From Clostridiaceae bacterium (lineage in GTDB: Bacteria; Bacillota; Clostridia; CAYPLH01; DUMO01), in NCBI GenBank assembly GCA_012839865.1, contig DUMO01000041.1, forward strand, positions 1 through 64,000: a stretch of DNA of 64,000 bases, read 5' to 3'. The stretch's first letter is position 1, and each line of letters opens with the position of its first letter. A model generated the notes under the pieces. The model was not told the DNA's origin and made no database searches. It saw only the letters and a program-made list of their open reading frames with translations. Below, one piece after another: positions 17,813 through 26,486 of the stretch. The translations under genes and the position numbers were made by a program.

Positions 17813-18697
17813 TTAAGCCCTCGGATGTGTTTTCTTGTAAACTTCCCTTATCTTGTTCTTGGCTATCTGTGCATAAATCTGTGTTGATGATATGTCGGAA
17901 TGTCCGAGCATTTCCTGAATGGACCTTAAGTCCGCCCCATTTTCCAGTAAATGGGCGGCAAAGGAATGCCTTAAGGTATGAGGTGTAATGTCCTTATTGA
18001 TCTTGGCCTGATTTTTGTATTGTTTGATTATTTTCCAAAATCCCTGTCTGGTGAGTCTCTTGCCATTTACATTAACGAAAAGGGCTTCTTCTTTGTTATC
18101 CTGAACCATCAATCCCCTTGCTTTCCCAAGATAGCTTTTCAACGCATTTATAGCCATTGAACCAATAGGAATCATTCTTTCTCTGGTTCCCTTGTTGCAT
18201 AGAATAAAGCCCATATCAAGATTCAGGTCCGATACATTTAATGAAATCAGCTCGGAAACCCGGATTCCTGTAGCATATAGCAGCTCAAGCATGGCTTTGT
18301 CACGATAACCTTTCAGATCTACACATTTTGGCTGCTCCAGCAAAAGCTCCACTTCCTGGGTCGATAAAATTTGGGGAAGCTTTTTTTCAACTTTTGGCGA
18401 CTCCAGGTCAATAGTCGGATCATTATCAATAATATCACTTTTCGTAATATACTGATAAAAAGACCTTATGGATGCCAGATTTCTGGAGATTGTGGATGTC
18501 GCCCTGCCCTTTTTCTGAAGATGCAATAAATAAGCTATAATAGTTGTTTTTGTAGTTTTGGTTATGGTATGTATATTGATATCCTTTAAATATGCAATAT
18601 ATTGCTCAATATCTCTTTTATATGATTGAAGTGTATTATTTGATAACCTTTTATCCCTCTCTAAAAAGCTGATAAATTCTTCAACTAATGATTCCAT
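17813..18697 (-). CDS. xerD: Site-specific tyrosine recombinase XerD
   Basis: This is the chromosome-dimer resolvase partner (294 residues). The N-terminal SAM-like core-binding domain covers about residues 1-85. The catalytic domain shows ATGIRVSELISL (Arg near 148), TPHTLRHSFAAHLLENGAD (His/Arg near 242), MLGHSDISSTQIYAQI (His near 268) and the Tyr nucleophile near 277. Its place between spoIIM/nudF and deoB, and the intact catalytic set, favour the housekeeping XerD over a phage integrase. Confidence 0.93.
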   Translation of the reverse strand: MESLVEEFISFLERDKRLSNNTLQSYKRDIEQYIAYLKDINIHTITKTTKTTIIAYLLHLQKKGRATSTISRNLASIRSFYQYITKSDIIDNDPTIDLESPKVEKKLPQILSTQEVELLLEQPKCVDLKGYRDKAMLELLYATGIRVSELISLNVSDLNLDMGFILCNKGTRERMIPIGSMAINALKSYLGKARGLMVQDNKEEALFVNVNGKRLTRQGFWKIIKQYKNQAKINKDITPHTLRHSFAAHLLENGADLRSIQEMLGHSDISSTQIYAQIAKNKIREVYKKTHPRA

Positions 18698-19043
18698 AAA
18701 CCAAATACTCCTTTAACTTGATTTAGATTACTCAATGGCTTTTCACCTTTATATTAAATGCACGAACATCCAGCAAACACGGTTTAAAATTAACTTAGCT
18801 TTACATTAATATTTTTCCTTTTTTTATCAGATTCTATACAGATAAATCTGATAATACGCTTAAAACTTGAATGCTAATAGTAATTTTAATATAACTTGGT
18901 AAAAAATTAAAGAAATTTTTCCATTTTAGTTAATAAAATTTTAAATTTTTAAATTCTATTTTGTATACCTGCATTGTATCCCCTTGTAAATGGGATTTGC
19001 CTTAAAAGTTCTGCTTGCTTGGTTCCTTTTTTCCCTCGTGCAT
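18698..19043. other. Intergenic region between xerD and spoIIM
   Basis: This is a 346-bp AT-rich stretch without a gene. It contains an 8-bp inverted repeat, TATCAGAT ... ATCTGATA (18828-18856), with no T-run on the minus side, so it is not a convincing terminator. The xerD promoter is probably here. Confidence 0.4.
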
Positions 19044-19691
19044 TTATTTGAAATTTTCAAAAAGAGGCGCCAGCATTTTTACAAGCATAGGGCTCACATA
19101 GGCTTCCAATAATGCACCTGCAGTTATAAGACAGAAAAATAGTGCTGTTATAAGACAATATGTAAAAAATTCGGATTTCAGGCTCGATTTAAAAGGCAGT
19201 TTGTGACTCCTGCTCCTTAAAATATTCAGCGAAAAGTTTATACCGCTGACACCCAAGGCTACCAAACATGGAACCTGAATCAACTCTTTCGGCAGCATGG
19301 CTGCAATTACGAATAAAATTCCCCTCAATCCCGCAGCTTCAATAATGAATCCCGAGCTGAACCCGGATATAAACCCTTTAATACCAATAACAATATAAAT
19401 AAAAGGTATGCCTATTATGGTAACACCCAGTCCCCACAAAACGGCAATTAATTTTAAATTCTCCAGCATGGTGATTTTAAAAAGTTCGACACTGTCAATA
19501 TTTTGATAATTTATAAGATGCAGGAATCCAAAAAAGTAGTTTTCAAGTTCGGTACTCTGGCCCGGATTGAGTCCGTTGACAGTAAAAGCACCTGCTATTA
19601 TTCCTGCCACAAAAGACAGGAACAATAAAACATATTTGTTTGAGTTGGTTTTTAAATTCCTTGCAAGTATACCCCTGGCACGAAACAACAT
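19044..19691 (-). CDS. spoIIM: Stage II sporulation protein M
   Basis: SpoIIM is part of the SpoIIDMP peptidoglycan-remodelling machine that drives engulfment during sporulation. The 215-residue protein has a short cytoplasmic N-terminus and about five membrane helices, with a characteristic NGLNPGQSTELENYFFGFL segment in the first outside loop. The nudF-spoIIM-xerD-deoB order on one strand matches the Firmicute neighbourhood. spoIID is present separately at 50.5 kb. Confidence 0.9.
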   Translation of the reverse strand: MLFRARGILARNLKTNSNKYVLLFLSFVAGIIAGAFTVNGLNPGQSTELENYFFGFLHLINYQNIDSVELFKITMLENLKLIAVLWGLGVTIIGIPFIYIVIGIKGFISGFSSGFIIEAAGLRGILFVIAAMLPKELIQVPCLVALGVSGINFSLNILRSRSHKLPFKSSLKSEFFTYCLITALFFCLITAGALLEAYVSPMLVKMLAPLFENFK

Positions 19692-19829
19692 ATCCTGCCC
19701 TCAAAACTTTAAATTAGGCACGCACCACTGTTTTATAGCTTTTTAGTGATACTACCTATTTGAATTCTATGCCGGGTATTATTAAAAAATTACAAGAATA
19801 TTAAATTTCGTAAACCCTTGAAGCCTCAA

Positions 19830-20378
19830 TCAATATATTTCATGGTTCCTGTACATTCTGTCGGCAAGCAGTATGCCGATGATTGTTTTTGCATCGGTAA
19901 TTTCGTGGTTCAGTATCTTCTCAACAAGCTCATCCAATGTATATTTCTCACAATTGAGAAATTCGTCCTCGTCCGCACAGGTGTCACCTTCAACAAGGTC
20001 TGTAGCCAAAAACATGTGCAAGACCTCGTTGCAAAAGCCGGGAGTGCTGTGAACACTTATCAGGTGAGTAATTCTCCCTGCTTCAAGTCCTGTCTCCTCC
20101 TTAAGTTCTCTTCTGGCACAAACCTCGGGCGCTTCGCCAGGATCAAGCTTTCCGGCAGGTATTTCCAGTGATATTTTCTCAATTGGTTTCCTATACTGGC
20201 TGACCATGTAAACTTCTCCTGCTTCAGTGACAGGTATTATGACTGATGCTCCGGGATGGAGCACCAAATCCCGTTTTGCCTCTTTGCCGTTCGGCAGTAA
20301 TACTTTAAGAGCATCAACTGTAATTACGCTTCCATTGTAAATTCTCGTACTTGAAATTGTCTTTTCTTCGTAATTCAT
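19830..20378 (-). CDS. nudF: ADP-ribose pyrophosphatase (NUDIX)
   Basis: This enzyme hydrolyses ADP-ribose to AMP and ribose 5-phosphate. Its 182 residues carry a complete Nudix box near residues 76-98: GKLDPGEAPEVCARRELKEE, then TGLEAG. The segment SVHSTPGFCNEVLHMFLA is typical of the ADPRase branch. It lies upstream of spoIIM on the same strand, the order seen in other Firmicutes. Confidence 0.92.
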   Translation of the reverse strand: MNYEEKTISSTRIYNGSVITVDALKVLLPNGKEAKRDLVLHPGASVIIPVTEAGEVYMVSQYRKPIEKISLEIPAGKLDPGEAPEVCARRELKEETGLEAGRITHLISVHSTPGFCNEVLHMFLATDLVEGDTCADEDEFLNCEKYTLDELVEKILNHEITDAKTIIGILLADRMYRNHEIY

Positions 20379-20577
20379 ACTGTCCTCCTGGTTTTAATTA
20401 AGATTTTGCAATCCATACCGCTGATATTGGAATTGGATTGTGATATAAAAGCACATTTTTATACTTGCAGGAATAATTATCCGCCTTGTCACAACCAACG
20501 GATATAATTATAGCTCTTAATAAATAACCAATAATTGTACTTATCTTAAACTTCCAAATGAATACTGTAATTATACC

Positions 20578-20606
20578 TTGTCCTTTTGCATACACTAACA
20601 TGTAAT
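20578..20606 (+). promoter_or_regulatory. Candidate sigma-A promoter for a 46-residue gene
   Basis: TTGTCC (20578-20583), a 17-bp spacer and TGTAAT (20601-20606) precede the small gene at 20629. The leader would be short, about 15-20 nt. Confidence 0.4.
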
Positions 20607-20628
20607 CATAAAAAAAGGAAGGTACAGC

Positions 20629-20769
20629 ATGACCCAGTTTGTATTCAAACAATCCGTAATAATATGCGGTAAATCCTCTGAAATAGTTAAATACATCAAA
20701 AATCTTGCAACACAGTTTGCCACTGTAAAAGAGCTTATTGACAGCAAAATGAAAATATTAAAACAATAG
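20629..20769 (+). CDS. Small hypothetical protein, 46 residues
   Basis: This short plus-strand gene lies between two minus-strand units. The start ATG follows AAAAAAGGAAGGTACAGC, a good ribosome site, and TAG ends it at 20769. The protein starts MTQFVFKQSVIICGKSSEIV and ends with a Lys-rich helix (IDSKMKILKQ). Polar and hydrophobic residues alternate as in a folded protein, with no membrane helix. I do not recognise the family. A plausible promoter just upstream and its divergence from nudF support it as real. Confidence 0.6.
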   Translation: MTQFVFKQSVIICGKSSEIVKYIKNLATQFATVKELIDSKMKILKQ

Positions 20770-20874
20770 TTTTGCAGTATTCAGATATCTGGTTCTTTAT
20801 TGCTGTTCTTTTTTGTTGTTGCTCTTTTTTATCCTGGCTCTGATTCATTGCTGTGATTGTCTGTTGCTGTGTTT

Positions 20875-21390
20875 TTATTGCGGTTCTTCTCTGTGCTGTT
20901 CTTCGCTATTGCTCTCTTTAACATTCTCTTTACTGCTTACTTTACCACCGTGCTTTTTTATTTCGCCTGTTGCAAGCTTATCGCAGCGGCTGTTGTATTC
21001 ATCATCACTATGCCCTTTTACTTTTATCCATGTGATATTATGAATATTGCTGAGCTTGTCAAGCTCCATCCACAAGTCTGCATTTTTCACAGGGTCCTTT
21101 GACTTGTTCTTCCAGCCGTTCTTTTTCCAATTCAGAAGCCAAAATTTTTCAAAGGCATCTATCAAATACGAACTGTCGCTGTGCAGCATGACATCGCATG
21201 GTTCCTTAAGCCTCTTCAAAGCCTCAATAGCAGCCTTAAGCTCCATCCTGTTGTTTGTGGTGTTTTCCTCATAGCCCGAAATTTCAAGCTCATGCCCACC
21301 ATACATCAAAATAGCGCCCCAGCCCCCATTACCTGGATTTCCCGAGCAGGCACCGTCAGTATAGATAACAACCGTTTTTCTTTTACGCAT
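20875..21390 (-). CDS. rnhA: Ribonuclease HI
   Basis: This enzyme degrades RNA in RNA-DNA hybrids. The catalytic residues are present: Asp in YTDGACSGNPGNGGWGA (residue 11), Glu in RMELKAAIEAL (near 50), Asp in LHSDSSYLI (near 72) and the C-terminal Asp in KVKGHSDDEYNSRCD (near 136). Residues after about 150 form a hydrophilic Glu/Ser/Gln-rich tail beyond the usual end. The start overlaps the proC stop by 8 bp, so the two are probably coupled. Confidence 0.95.
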   Translation of the reverse strand: MRKRKTVVIYTDGACSGNPGNGGWGAILMYGGHELEISGYEENTTNNRMELKAAIEALKRLKEPCDVMLHSDSSYLIDAFEKFWLLNWKKNGWKNKSKDPVKNADLWMELDKLSNIHNITWIKVKGHSDDEYNSRCDKLATGEIKKHGGKVSSKENVKESNSEEQHREEPQ

Positions 21391-22198
21391 ACCTTTTACT
21401 CATTTCCATGGCTTTTTTTGTGCATGCCTGCATCGCTTCCATTACAGAACTCCTAAAATGATTTTTTTCCAATGCAGCTACAGCTTCAATGGTTGTTCCG
21501 GCAGGAGTGCATACCTGGTCTTTCAGCTCTCCCGGGTGTTTTCCGGTTTCAAGGACCATTTTTGCCGAGCCAAGCACCGCCTGGGCAGCAAGCCTGTATG
21601 ACAAATCCCTCGGTATTCCGGATTGCACAGCGGCATCGGACATGGCTTCAATAAACATGAACACATAGGCGGGACTACTGCTTGTCAGGGCAATTACCTC
21701 GTTCATAAGGCTCTCTTCCAGCTCTTCAGCCTTTCCTGCACATTCAAATATTGCCTTGATCTCTGTTTTTTCAGCCGATCCCACGTTTTTATTAAAGGAT
21801 AGCAATGTCATTCCTTCTCCCACCTGAAGCGGGGTATTGGGCATTGCACGCACAACTTTTTTGTCTCCTCCGATGATATCTTCACATTGTTTCAATGAAA
21901 CTCCGGCTGCAATTGAAACAATGGTCTTATTTCCGGTAATCCTGCTTTTGATTGATTCAAGAACATTATTTATTTGATAAGGCTTGACTGCAAGGATGAT
22001 TATATCGCTTTTTTCAGCCAGCTCACTGCTGGATGCAGTTTTTACCGCACCATATTTTCGAGCTGCATCTTCAAACCTTTGCAGATTCGCATCGAAGCAG
22101 AAAACTCTTGAGGCAGGTATCAGGCCACTTTGAATAATTCCCTTCATTAGAGCCGAGCCCATAACTCCGGTGCCTATAACGCCAATATTTCTGTCCAT
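21383..22198 (-). CDS. proC: Pyrroline-5-carboxylate reductase
   Basis: This catalyses the last step of proline synthesis (P5C + NAD(P)H to proline). The 271-residue protein has an N-terminal dinucleotide site, GVIGTGVMGSALMKGI. VRAMPNTPLQVGEGM near residue 120 and the family signature near 220-245 (KDQVCTPAGTTIEAVAALE) follow. It is first of a two-gene unit with rnhA. Confidence 0.96.
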   Translation of the reverse strand: MDRNIGVIGTGVMGSALMKGIIQSGLIPASRVFCFDANLQRFEDAARKYGAVKTASSSELAEKSDIIILAVKPYQINNVLESIKSRITGNKTIVSIAAGVSLKQCEDIIGGDKKVVRAMPNTPLQVGEGMTLLSFNKNVGSAEKTEIKAIFECAGKAEELEESLMNEVIALTSSSPAYVFMFIEAMSDAAVQSGIPRDLSYRLAAQAVLGSAKMVLETGKHPGELKDQVCTPAGTTIEAVAALEKNHFRSSVMEAMQACTKKAMEMSKRYA

Positions 22199-22539
22199 AA
22201 AAAATTCCTCCTTGACTTTCTTCTGAATATAATACCATTTTATTTATTCTCTGCCAATGCAGCATTTAATAATTGCCTGTTGAAATTGTGATTAAGATAT
22301 TATCTCTGAATTTTCAGACCGAAACCCATATAATTTGTCTTTCACAAATTGCCGGTTGAGTTTGAAATATTATTTGTTTTATAATAATTATATCTTCCCT
22401 ATCCCGCTGTAAATAACACGTTATAACCATATGTTTAAAAAATGCCGGTCTCATATACTCAATGGCTGCAGTTAGGCTAAAAAACCGCTCTAAACAGCCA
22501 CAGTAAAGAAACGGTGTTGTAAAAATTAATTTATTGCCA
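22199..22539. other. Intergenic region between proC and tRNA-Trp
   Basis: This 341-bp AT-rich stretch is non-coding as far as I can see. It must hold the proC promoter (minus strand). Longer frames crossing it run over the tRNA gene and are not credible. Confidence 0.4.
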
Positions 22540-22569
22540 TTGACAAAATCCATAAACCTGTTGTATACT
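22540..22569 (+). promoter_or_regulatory. Promoter of tRNA-Trp
   Basis: TTGACA (22540-22545), an 18-bp spacer and TATACT (22564-22569) lie 13 bp upstream of the tRNA. Confidence 0.75.
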
Positions 22570-22582
22570 AAATTAGTCTCAT

Positions 22583-22658
22583 AGGGGAGTAGCGCAATCG
22601 GTAGAGTAGCGGTCTCCAAAACCGTCGGCTGCAGGTTCGAGTCCTGTCTCCCCTGCCA
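22583..22658 (+). tRNA. tRNA-Trp (anticodon CCA)
   Basis: The acceptor stem AGGGGAG/CTCCCCT closes a full cloverleaf. The anticodon loop TCTCCAAAA gives CCA, the T arm contains GGTTCGAGTCC, and the 3' CCA is encoded. A strong promoter lies upstream and a terminator directly follows, so it is a single-tRNA unit. Confidence 0.97.
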
Positions 22659-22662
22659 AGGT

Positions 22663-22696
22663 AAAAGCCCTGAACTTATAAAGGTTCAGGGCTTTT
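22663..22696 (+). terminator. Terminator of tRNA-Trp
   Basis: AAAAGCCCTGAAC pairs perfectly with GTTCAGGGCTTTT around an 8-nt loop, followed by GCTTTATT. Confidence 0.9.
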
Positions 22697-22787
22697 GCTT
22701 TATTCATTACACTTTATAAAACAAAATATATTCAATCTATCTTTGTACTATGATATAATTGTACCGGTATGTAAGGAGACGGTATTT

Positions 22788-22868
22788 TTGGATGATGGAA
22801 CCTTGGAATTGACAGAAAAGGTTTATAGCAAACTGACCGGTTTCAGAAATGAATGGCTGTACTTATGA
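22788..22868 (+). CDS. Possible 26-residue ORF or gene remnant
   Basis: A TTG start follows AAGGAGACGGTATT, a good ribosome site. The frame encodes MDDGTLELTEKVYSKLTGFR and six more residues before TGA. A TATAAT-like sequence (22752-22759) lies upstream. It may be a leader peptide for the amidohydrolase gene at 22955 or the start of a truncated gene. I do not recognise it. Confidence 0.3.
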   Translation: MDDGTLELTEKVYSKLTGFRNEWLYL

Positions 22869-22954
22869 TTGATTGCATAAAAGATATGTGAATGTTGGTT
22901 AACTTAATTCTTTATAAAATTACAAAATAATTATTCCAGAAAGAGGTTATAAAA

Positions 22955-24604
22955 ATGCAAAACCTTGCTGATAAAATTTTCTTTAACGGTAAAATACATT
23001 CAATGGACTCCGGAAAAAATGTCTGCCAGGCCATGGCTATTGCTGATGGAAGAATTTTGGACATTGGTTCCAATGAGGAAATCTTAAAGCTGAAACATGA
23101 AGGTACCTTTTTGTACGACCTTGAAGGAAAAACAGTCATTCCGGGGCTTATAGACACTCACACCCATATATTCCGCGTCTCTGTCAGTGAGCTGTTTAAT
23201 GAAGTATTCATGCCCTCCTCGGTCCAGGAGTTGCTGGACTATATTAAGGAAAGGGTAAAAACCATGAAACCAGGCCAATGGCTGTATTTCAGGAATATTT
23301 ATCCTACCAGGCTCAAGGAGTACAGATACCCAACTTTGCAAGAACTTGACGAAGCTGCGCCAAACAATCCTGTTTATGCAGACGGTGCATATGCCGGCCA
23401 GGCAAACAGTTATGCATTGCGTTTGCTGGGGATTGATGAAAACACCCCAAACCCGCCTGTCGGAAGGTTCATTAGGGACAGGGAAACAGGAAAACTTACA
23501 GGCGGGCTGTTCCTTTGCAGCCATATGGTTCAAAAATTAGTCGGATCAAATGAATTCACCGTTGACGACTACAAAAAGGGAATCCAAAACATCCAGATGC
23601 ATTACAACAAATTCGGCATTACATCGGTTATTGACGGAATGACAGATGAAACGCACATAAAAGCATTTAATGAACTTCATAATGAAGGTAACCTTACTGT
23701 AAGAATTGTCATGACTTGTCTTGCCACATCAATGGAAGCCGGAAAAGAAAAGCTAAAGAGGTTGAAATCTGCAATTAATACTCCCCCGGAATTTGGAAAA
23801 CTTGCTTTTTATAAGATAATGATTGACGGCGGTATTCTTACCGGGACAGCTTATATGCGCAGGCCCTACAATGATAAAATAGGAGTTTTCGGAATAGATA
23901 TTGATGATTTTAAGGGACTTTTGCAAAGGAATCCCGAAGAAATAGTTGATTACATTGATACTGCCTACAACAGCGGCCTTCAAATGACGGCCCACTGTAT
24001 CGGTAGTGGGGCTATTGATGTCTTTCTCGATGCTTACGAGTCATACAACAGGAAAAACAGTATTCATGACAGAAGGTTCTCAATATTGCACTGTGACTTT
24101 ACCGATGAAAAAACTCTGGAAAGAATCAGGAATCTTAATCTTTTTGTTCTGTTCCAGCCTGCCTGGCATTACTGTGATGCAGATGTATTGTCAAAAGTCA
24201 TTGATAAGGATGCATTGGATTCATTTCAGCCATACAGATTGTATAACGAAATGAAAATTAATGCGGCTGCCGGCAGCGACCATATGATTAAGTATGATTC
24301 ACTGAAGTCGCAAAATCCATATAATCCCTTCCATGCACTCTACAACATGGTAACAAGAAAAACCCGTCATGGTATAACTGTAGGAGAAGAACATAAGGTT
24401 TCCCGGGTTGAAGCTCTTGATTTTTACACTGGCAAAGCTTCCGCCGCTTCCTTCGACGAATACCTCAAAGGCACCCTTGAGGTTGGAAAAGTTGCTGATT
24501 TTGCCGTGCTGTCGGATGATTATTTCAATTGTAATGAAGAAAAAATAAAGGATATTGAGGCTGTGCTTACTGTTGTTGACGGTAAAATAGTATATGAAAA
24601 ATAA
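22955..24604 (+). CDS. Amidohydrolase family 3 protein (YtcJ-like)
   Basis: This large metal-dependent hydrolase (549 residues) belongs to the D-aminoacylase/YtcJ-like branch. It begins with the small beta-domain (DKIFFNGKIHSMDSGK). The metal motif GLIDTHTHIF is near residue 70, a conserved MIDGGILTGTA is near 290, and AAGSDHM, carrying the late metal Asp, is near 447. The C-terminus returns to the beta domain (VGKVADFAVLSDD). The start follows AGAAAGAGGTTATAAAA. It stands alone on the plus strand with its own terminator. Substrates of this branch (amides or imides) are not predictable. Confidence 0.9.
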   Translation: MQNLADKIFFNGKIHSMDSGKNVCQAMAIADGRILDIGSNEEILKLKHEGTFLYDLEGKTVIPGLIDTHTHIFRVSVSELFNEVFMPSSVQELLDYIKERVKTMKPGQWLYFRNIYPTRLKEYRYPTLQELDEAAPNNPVYADGAYAGQANSYALRLLGIDENTPNPPVGRFIRDRETGKLTGGLFLCSHMVQKLVGSNEFTVDDYKKGIQNIQMHYNKFGITSVIDGMTDETHIKAFNELHNEGNLTVRIVMTCLATSMEAGKEKLKRLKSAINTPPEFGKLAFYKIMIDGGILTGTAYMRRPYNDKIGVFGIDIDDFKGLLQRNPEEIVDYIDTAYNSGLQMTAHCIGSGAIDVFLDAYESYNRKNSIHDRRFSILHCDFTDEKTLERIRNLNLFVLFQPAWHYCDADVLSKVIDKDALDSFQPYRLYNEMKINAAAGSDHMIKYDSLKSQNPYNPFHALYNMVTRKTRHGITVGEEHKVSRVEALDFYTGKASAASFDEYLKGTLEVGKVADFAVLSDDYFNCNEEKIKDIEAVLTVVDGKIVYEK

Positions 24605-24700
24605 AGGACTTCTGCATTTTGGAGTAGGCGAAAAGTGTAATCCAGGCAGAAATAATAAACAGGTTGAAGTGATAACCAATAAAAAAGGCCTATTATGGGC

Positions 24701-24730
24701 AAAGACCCCTGTTGAATGACAGGGGTCTTT
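24701..24730 (+). terminator. Terminator of the YtcJ-like amidohydrolase gene
   Basis: AAAGACCCCTGT pairs perfectly with ACAGGGGTCTTT around TGAATG, followed by ATATTAA. It lies about 100 bp after the stop codon. Confidence 0.85.
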
Positions 24731-24979
24731 ATATTAAAGGGCTCATTACAACAGGATGTAATTACATCATATAGACTTGTAGCTATATTAAGTTGTCATC
24801 AAAAGATCGAATGCAAGTTGTTGATTCAGAATCTCGAACTCCCGCTGTAATTGAGCCCTGTATTAATATTATTTTTTTAATTTTGATTTTCATGCCCGTT
24901 AATATTTTCATATTGCGATGTAATCAGGCAGTTTTGCAGATCATGAGACAACACGATTCATGATTACACATTTCATAAA

Positions 24980-25153
24980 TCAGGTCCTGAAAAAAATCAA
25001 GTACAGCGGGAATACCAGTGCTGCAAGTGACACAAGCAACACTGCGGCACCTCCGATCCGGTTTTTCTTATTCCAGGTCCATACACCATAACTACTGCTG
25101 TAAATAAATATCCATATAAGAATTAATATTGCTGCGATCAGATCAAAACTCAT
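24980..25153 (-). CDS. Small two-helix membrane protein at the end of the ger operon (GerD-subunit-like)
   Basis: This 57-residue gene has an ATG at 25153 preceded by AGGGGAGAAGTGCCT and ends in TGA at 24980. It encodes two membrane helices, LIAAILILIWIFIYSSS and AAVLLVSLAALVFPLYLIFF, joined by a short basic loop (WNKKNRIGG). It is 36 bp after the gerC-like gene on the same strand. Several Bacillus gerA-type operons carry a small two-helix D protein in this kind of position that modulates receptor function. Assignment here rests on position and topology, not on sequence identity. Confidence 0.72.
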   Translation of the reverse strand: MSFDLIAAILILIWIFIYSSSYGVWTWNKKNRIGGAAVLLVSLAALVFPLYLIFFRT

Positions 25154-25189
25154 AGGCACTTCTCCCCTTTTTACAAAACTTCACTTTGG

Positions 25190-26479
25190 CTAATTCTCAA
25201 ATTGAGCCGTCCTCAAAATGAGCCCGGGTCTTCTTATTTTCAAATCAACTTCAATATCAAATTGGGCATTTGGATATTTGTCGTGCCATGAAAACTCATC
25301 CCACTCTTTTTGGGTAAGAAACTTCCACTTCATACTTTTCCCAAATCCAAAAATGTCTGATTTAAATACTTTTGTTGTTTTTTCCAGCAAGCGGACTATG
25401 TCTTTTTTAAAAAATTCTTCTGATGCTGTTTCGAGCTCTTCCACCTTTTCCGGGTCTTCATAATTGATTCCGCTCTGTATGGATAAAATATCAGCCTCCA
25501 GCATTATTTTTACACTTATTTTCGGGGTATCTCCTTCCATAACCACATTATGCCTTGGTTTTCTGCTTTGCTTGACATTAAGCAGTACGAATTTATTCTC
25601 TACAACCGGGTCTGGTACTGTAACATATGAATAATCATATTCACCGGTCAGCATAAGATAATATCTTGTTTCAGCTCCATCCATCATTCCAACCATTTTA
25701 GCGCCGTCAAAAACAGCCAGACCCATTGCACTTGTTTTATTTTTATATTCCTTTGGAATGTTTCCTGCTGCAAAATCTCCTCCAAAATAATTCTCTCTTC
25801 CTTTTTCTTTATAATTTGTGTTTTCTTTGCTATAGTCATCAAGTTTTTCTATCCTGTCAACCCCAACCAGGATTGCTACAGGATTTATGCTCTTCGATTT
25901 TGCCCTGCTGATAAATTGAATAAGCTGGGTATTGGCTGTAAAAGATGTATACCTGTGACTGGCAAAGGTCTCCTCATAAAACTTGGATGGGCTAATATCC
26001 AGAACAAAATTTACATTTTTCAAATATTCCTCTGCACTGCCATCACAAACACAAATATACATGGTATTTCTAAACTCTCTTCCCCGGTGTATTGCATTTA
26101 TATACATCCCCATATTCTCTTTGGCCAGCTCACTTGAGATAATCAACACTTTGGTATGGGAAAGGTTTAATTGCTTGCTTACATAAGTGTTAACGATGTT
26201 AAAACCGGAATATACTGTAGGCGATTCAATGGTAGTGATTGTTACTGATTTTGGATGTTTTTCCTTCCCTTCACCACTTTCACCGCTGCTACCACCGCCT
26301 TCCTGGCCAAAGGCTGAGGGAACTGCTATTTGAAAAGTCATTCTCAAAAAATTTGTTTTTCCCTTGTCAAGGCCAAATGCTATTACGAATGCCTGATCGT
26401 CTATTTCAGCCCTGTCATAGCAGCTTGACAGAAAGCAGCACAGCATGAAAATTAAAATTAATAGAAAAAGTTTTTTCAA
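25190..26479 (-). CDS. Spore germination lipoprotein, Ger(x)C family
   Basis: This is the C subunit of a GerA-type nutrient germinant receptor in the spore inner membrane. The TTG at 26479 is the best start: it follows AAAGGAGTGAAAGGCAG, lies 7 bp after the gerB stop, and yields a lipoprotein signal (KKLFLLILIFMLCCFLSSC) with Cys near residue 21. The family motif DRAEIDDQAFVIAFGLDKG follows. The remaining ~400 residues form the three-domain GerBC fold. It is third in the gerA-gerB-gerC order. Confidence 0.92.
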   Translation of the reverse strand: MKKLFLLILIFMLCCFLSSCYDRAEIDDQAFVIAFGLDKGKTNFLRMTFQIAVPSAFGQEGGGSSGESGEGKEKHPKSVTITTIESPTVYSGFNIVNTYVSKQLNLSHTKVLIISSELAKENMGMYINAIHRGREFRNTMYICVCDGSAEEYLKNVNFVLDISPSKFYEETFASHRYTSFTANTQLIQFISRAKSKSINPVAILVGVDRIEKLDDYSKENTNYKEKGRENYFGGDFAAGNIPKEYKNKTSAMGLAVFDGAKMVGMMDGAETRYYLMLTGEYDYSYVTVPDPVVENKFVLLNVKQSRKPRHNVVMEGDTPKISVKIMLEADILSIQSGINYEDPEKVEELETASEEFFKKDIVRLLEKTTKVFKSDIFGFGKSMKWKFLTQKEWDEFSWHDKYPNAQFDIEVDLKIRRPGLILRTAQFEN

Positions 26480-26486
26480 CTGCCTT

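Noticed and set aside
17813-18697. Phage or element integrase
   Set aside because: The spoIIM-xerD-deoB order and normal length identify the housekeeping XerD; no attachment site or element genes are nearby.
20398-20652. 84-codon minus-strand frame upstream of nudF
   Set aside because: It overlaps the better supported 46-residue plus-strand gene and its promoter and has no ribosome site.
22314-22619. 101-codon minus-strand frame
   Set aside because: It runs across the tRNA-Trp gene and its promoter.
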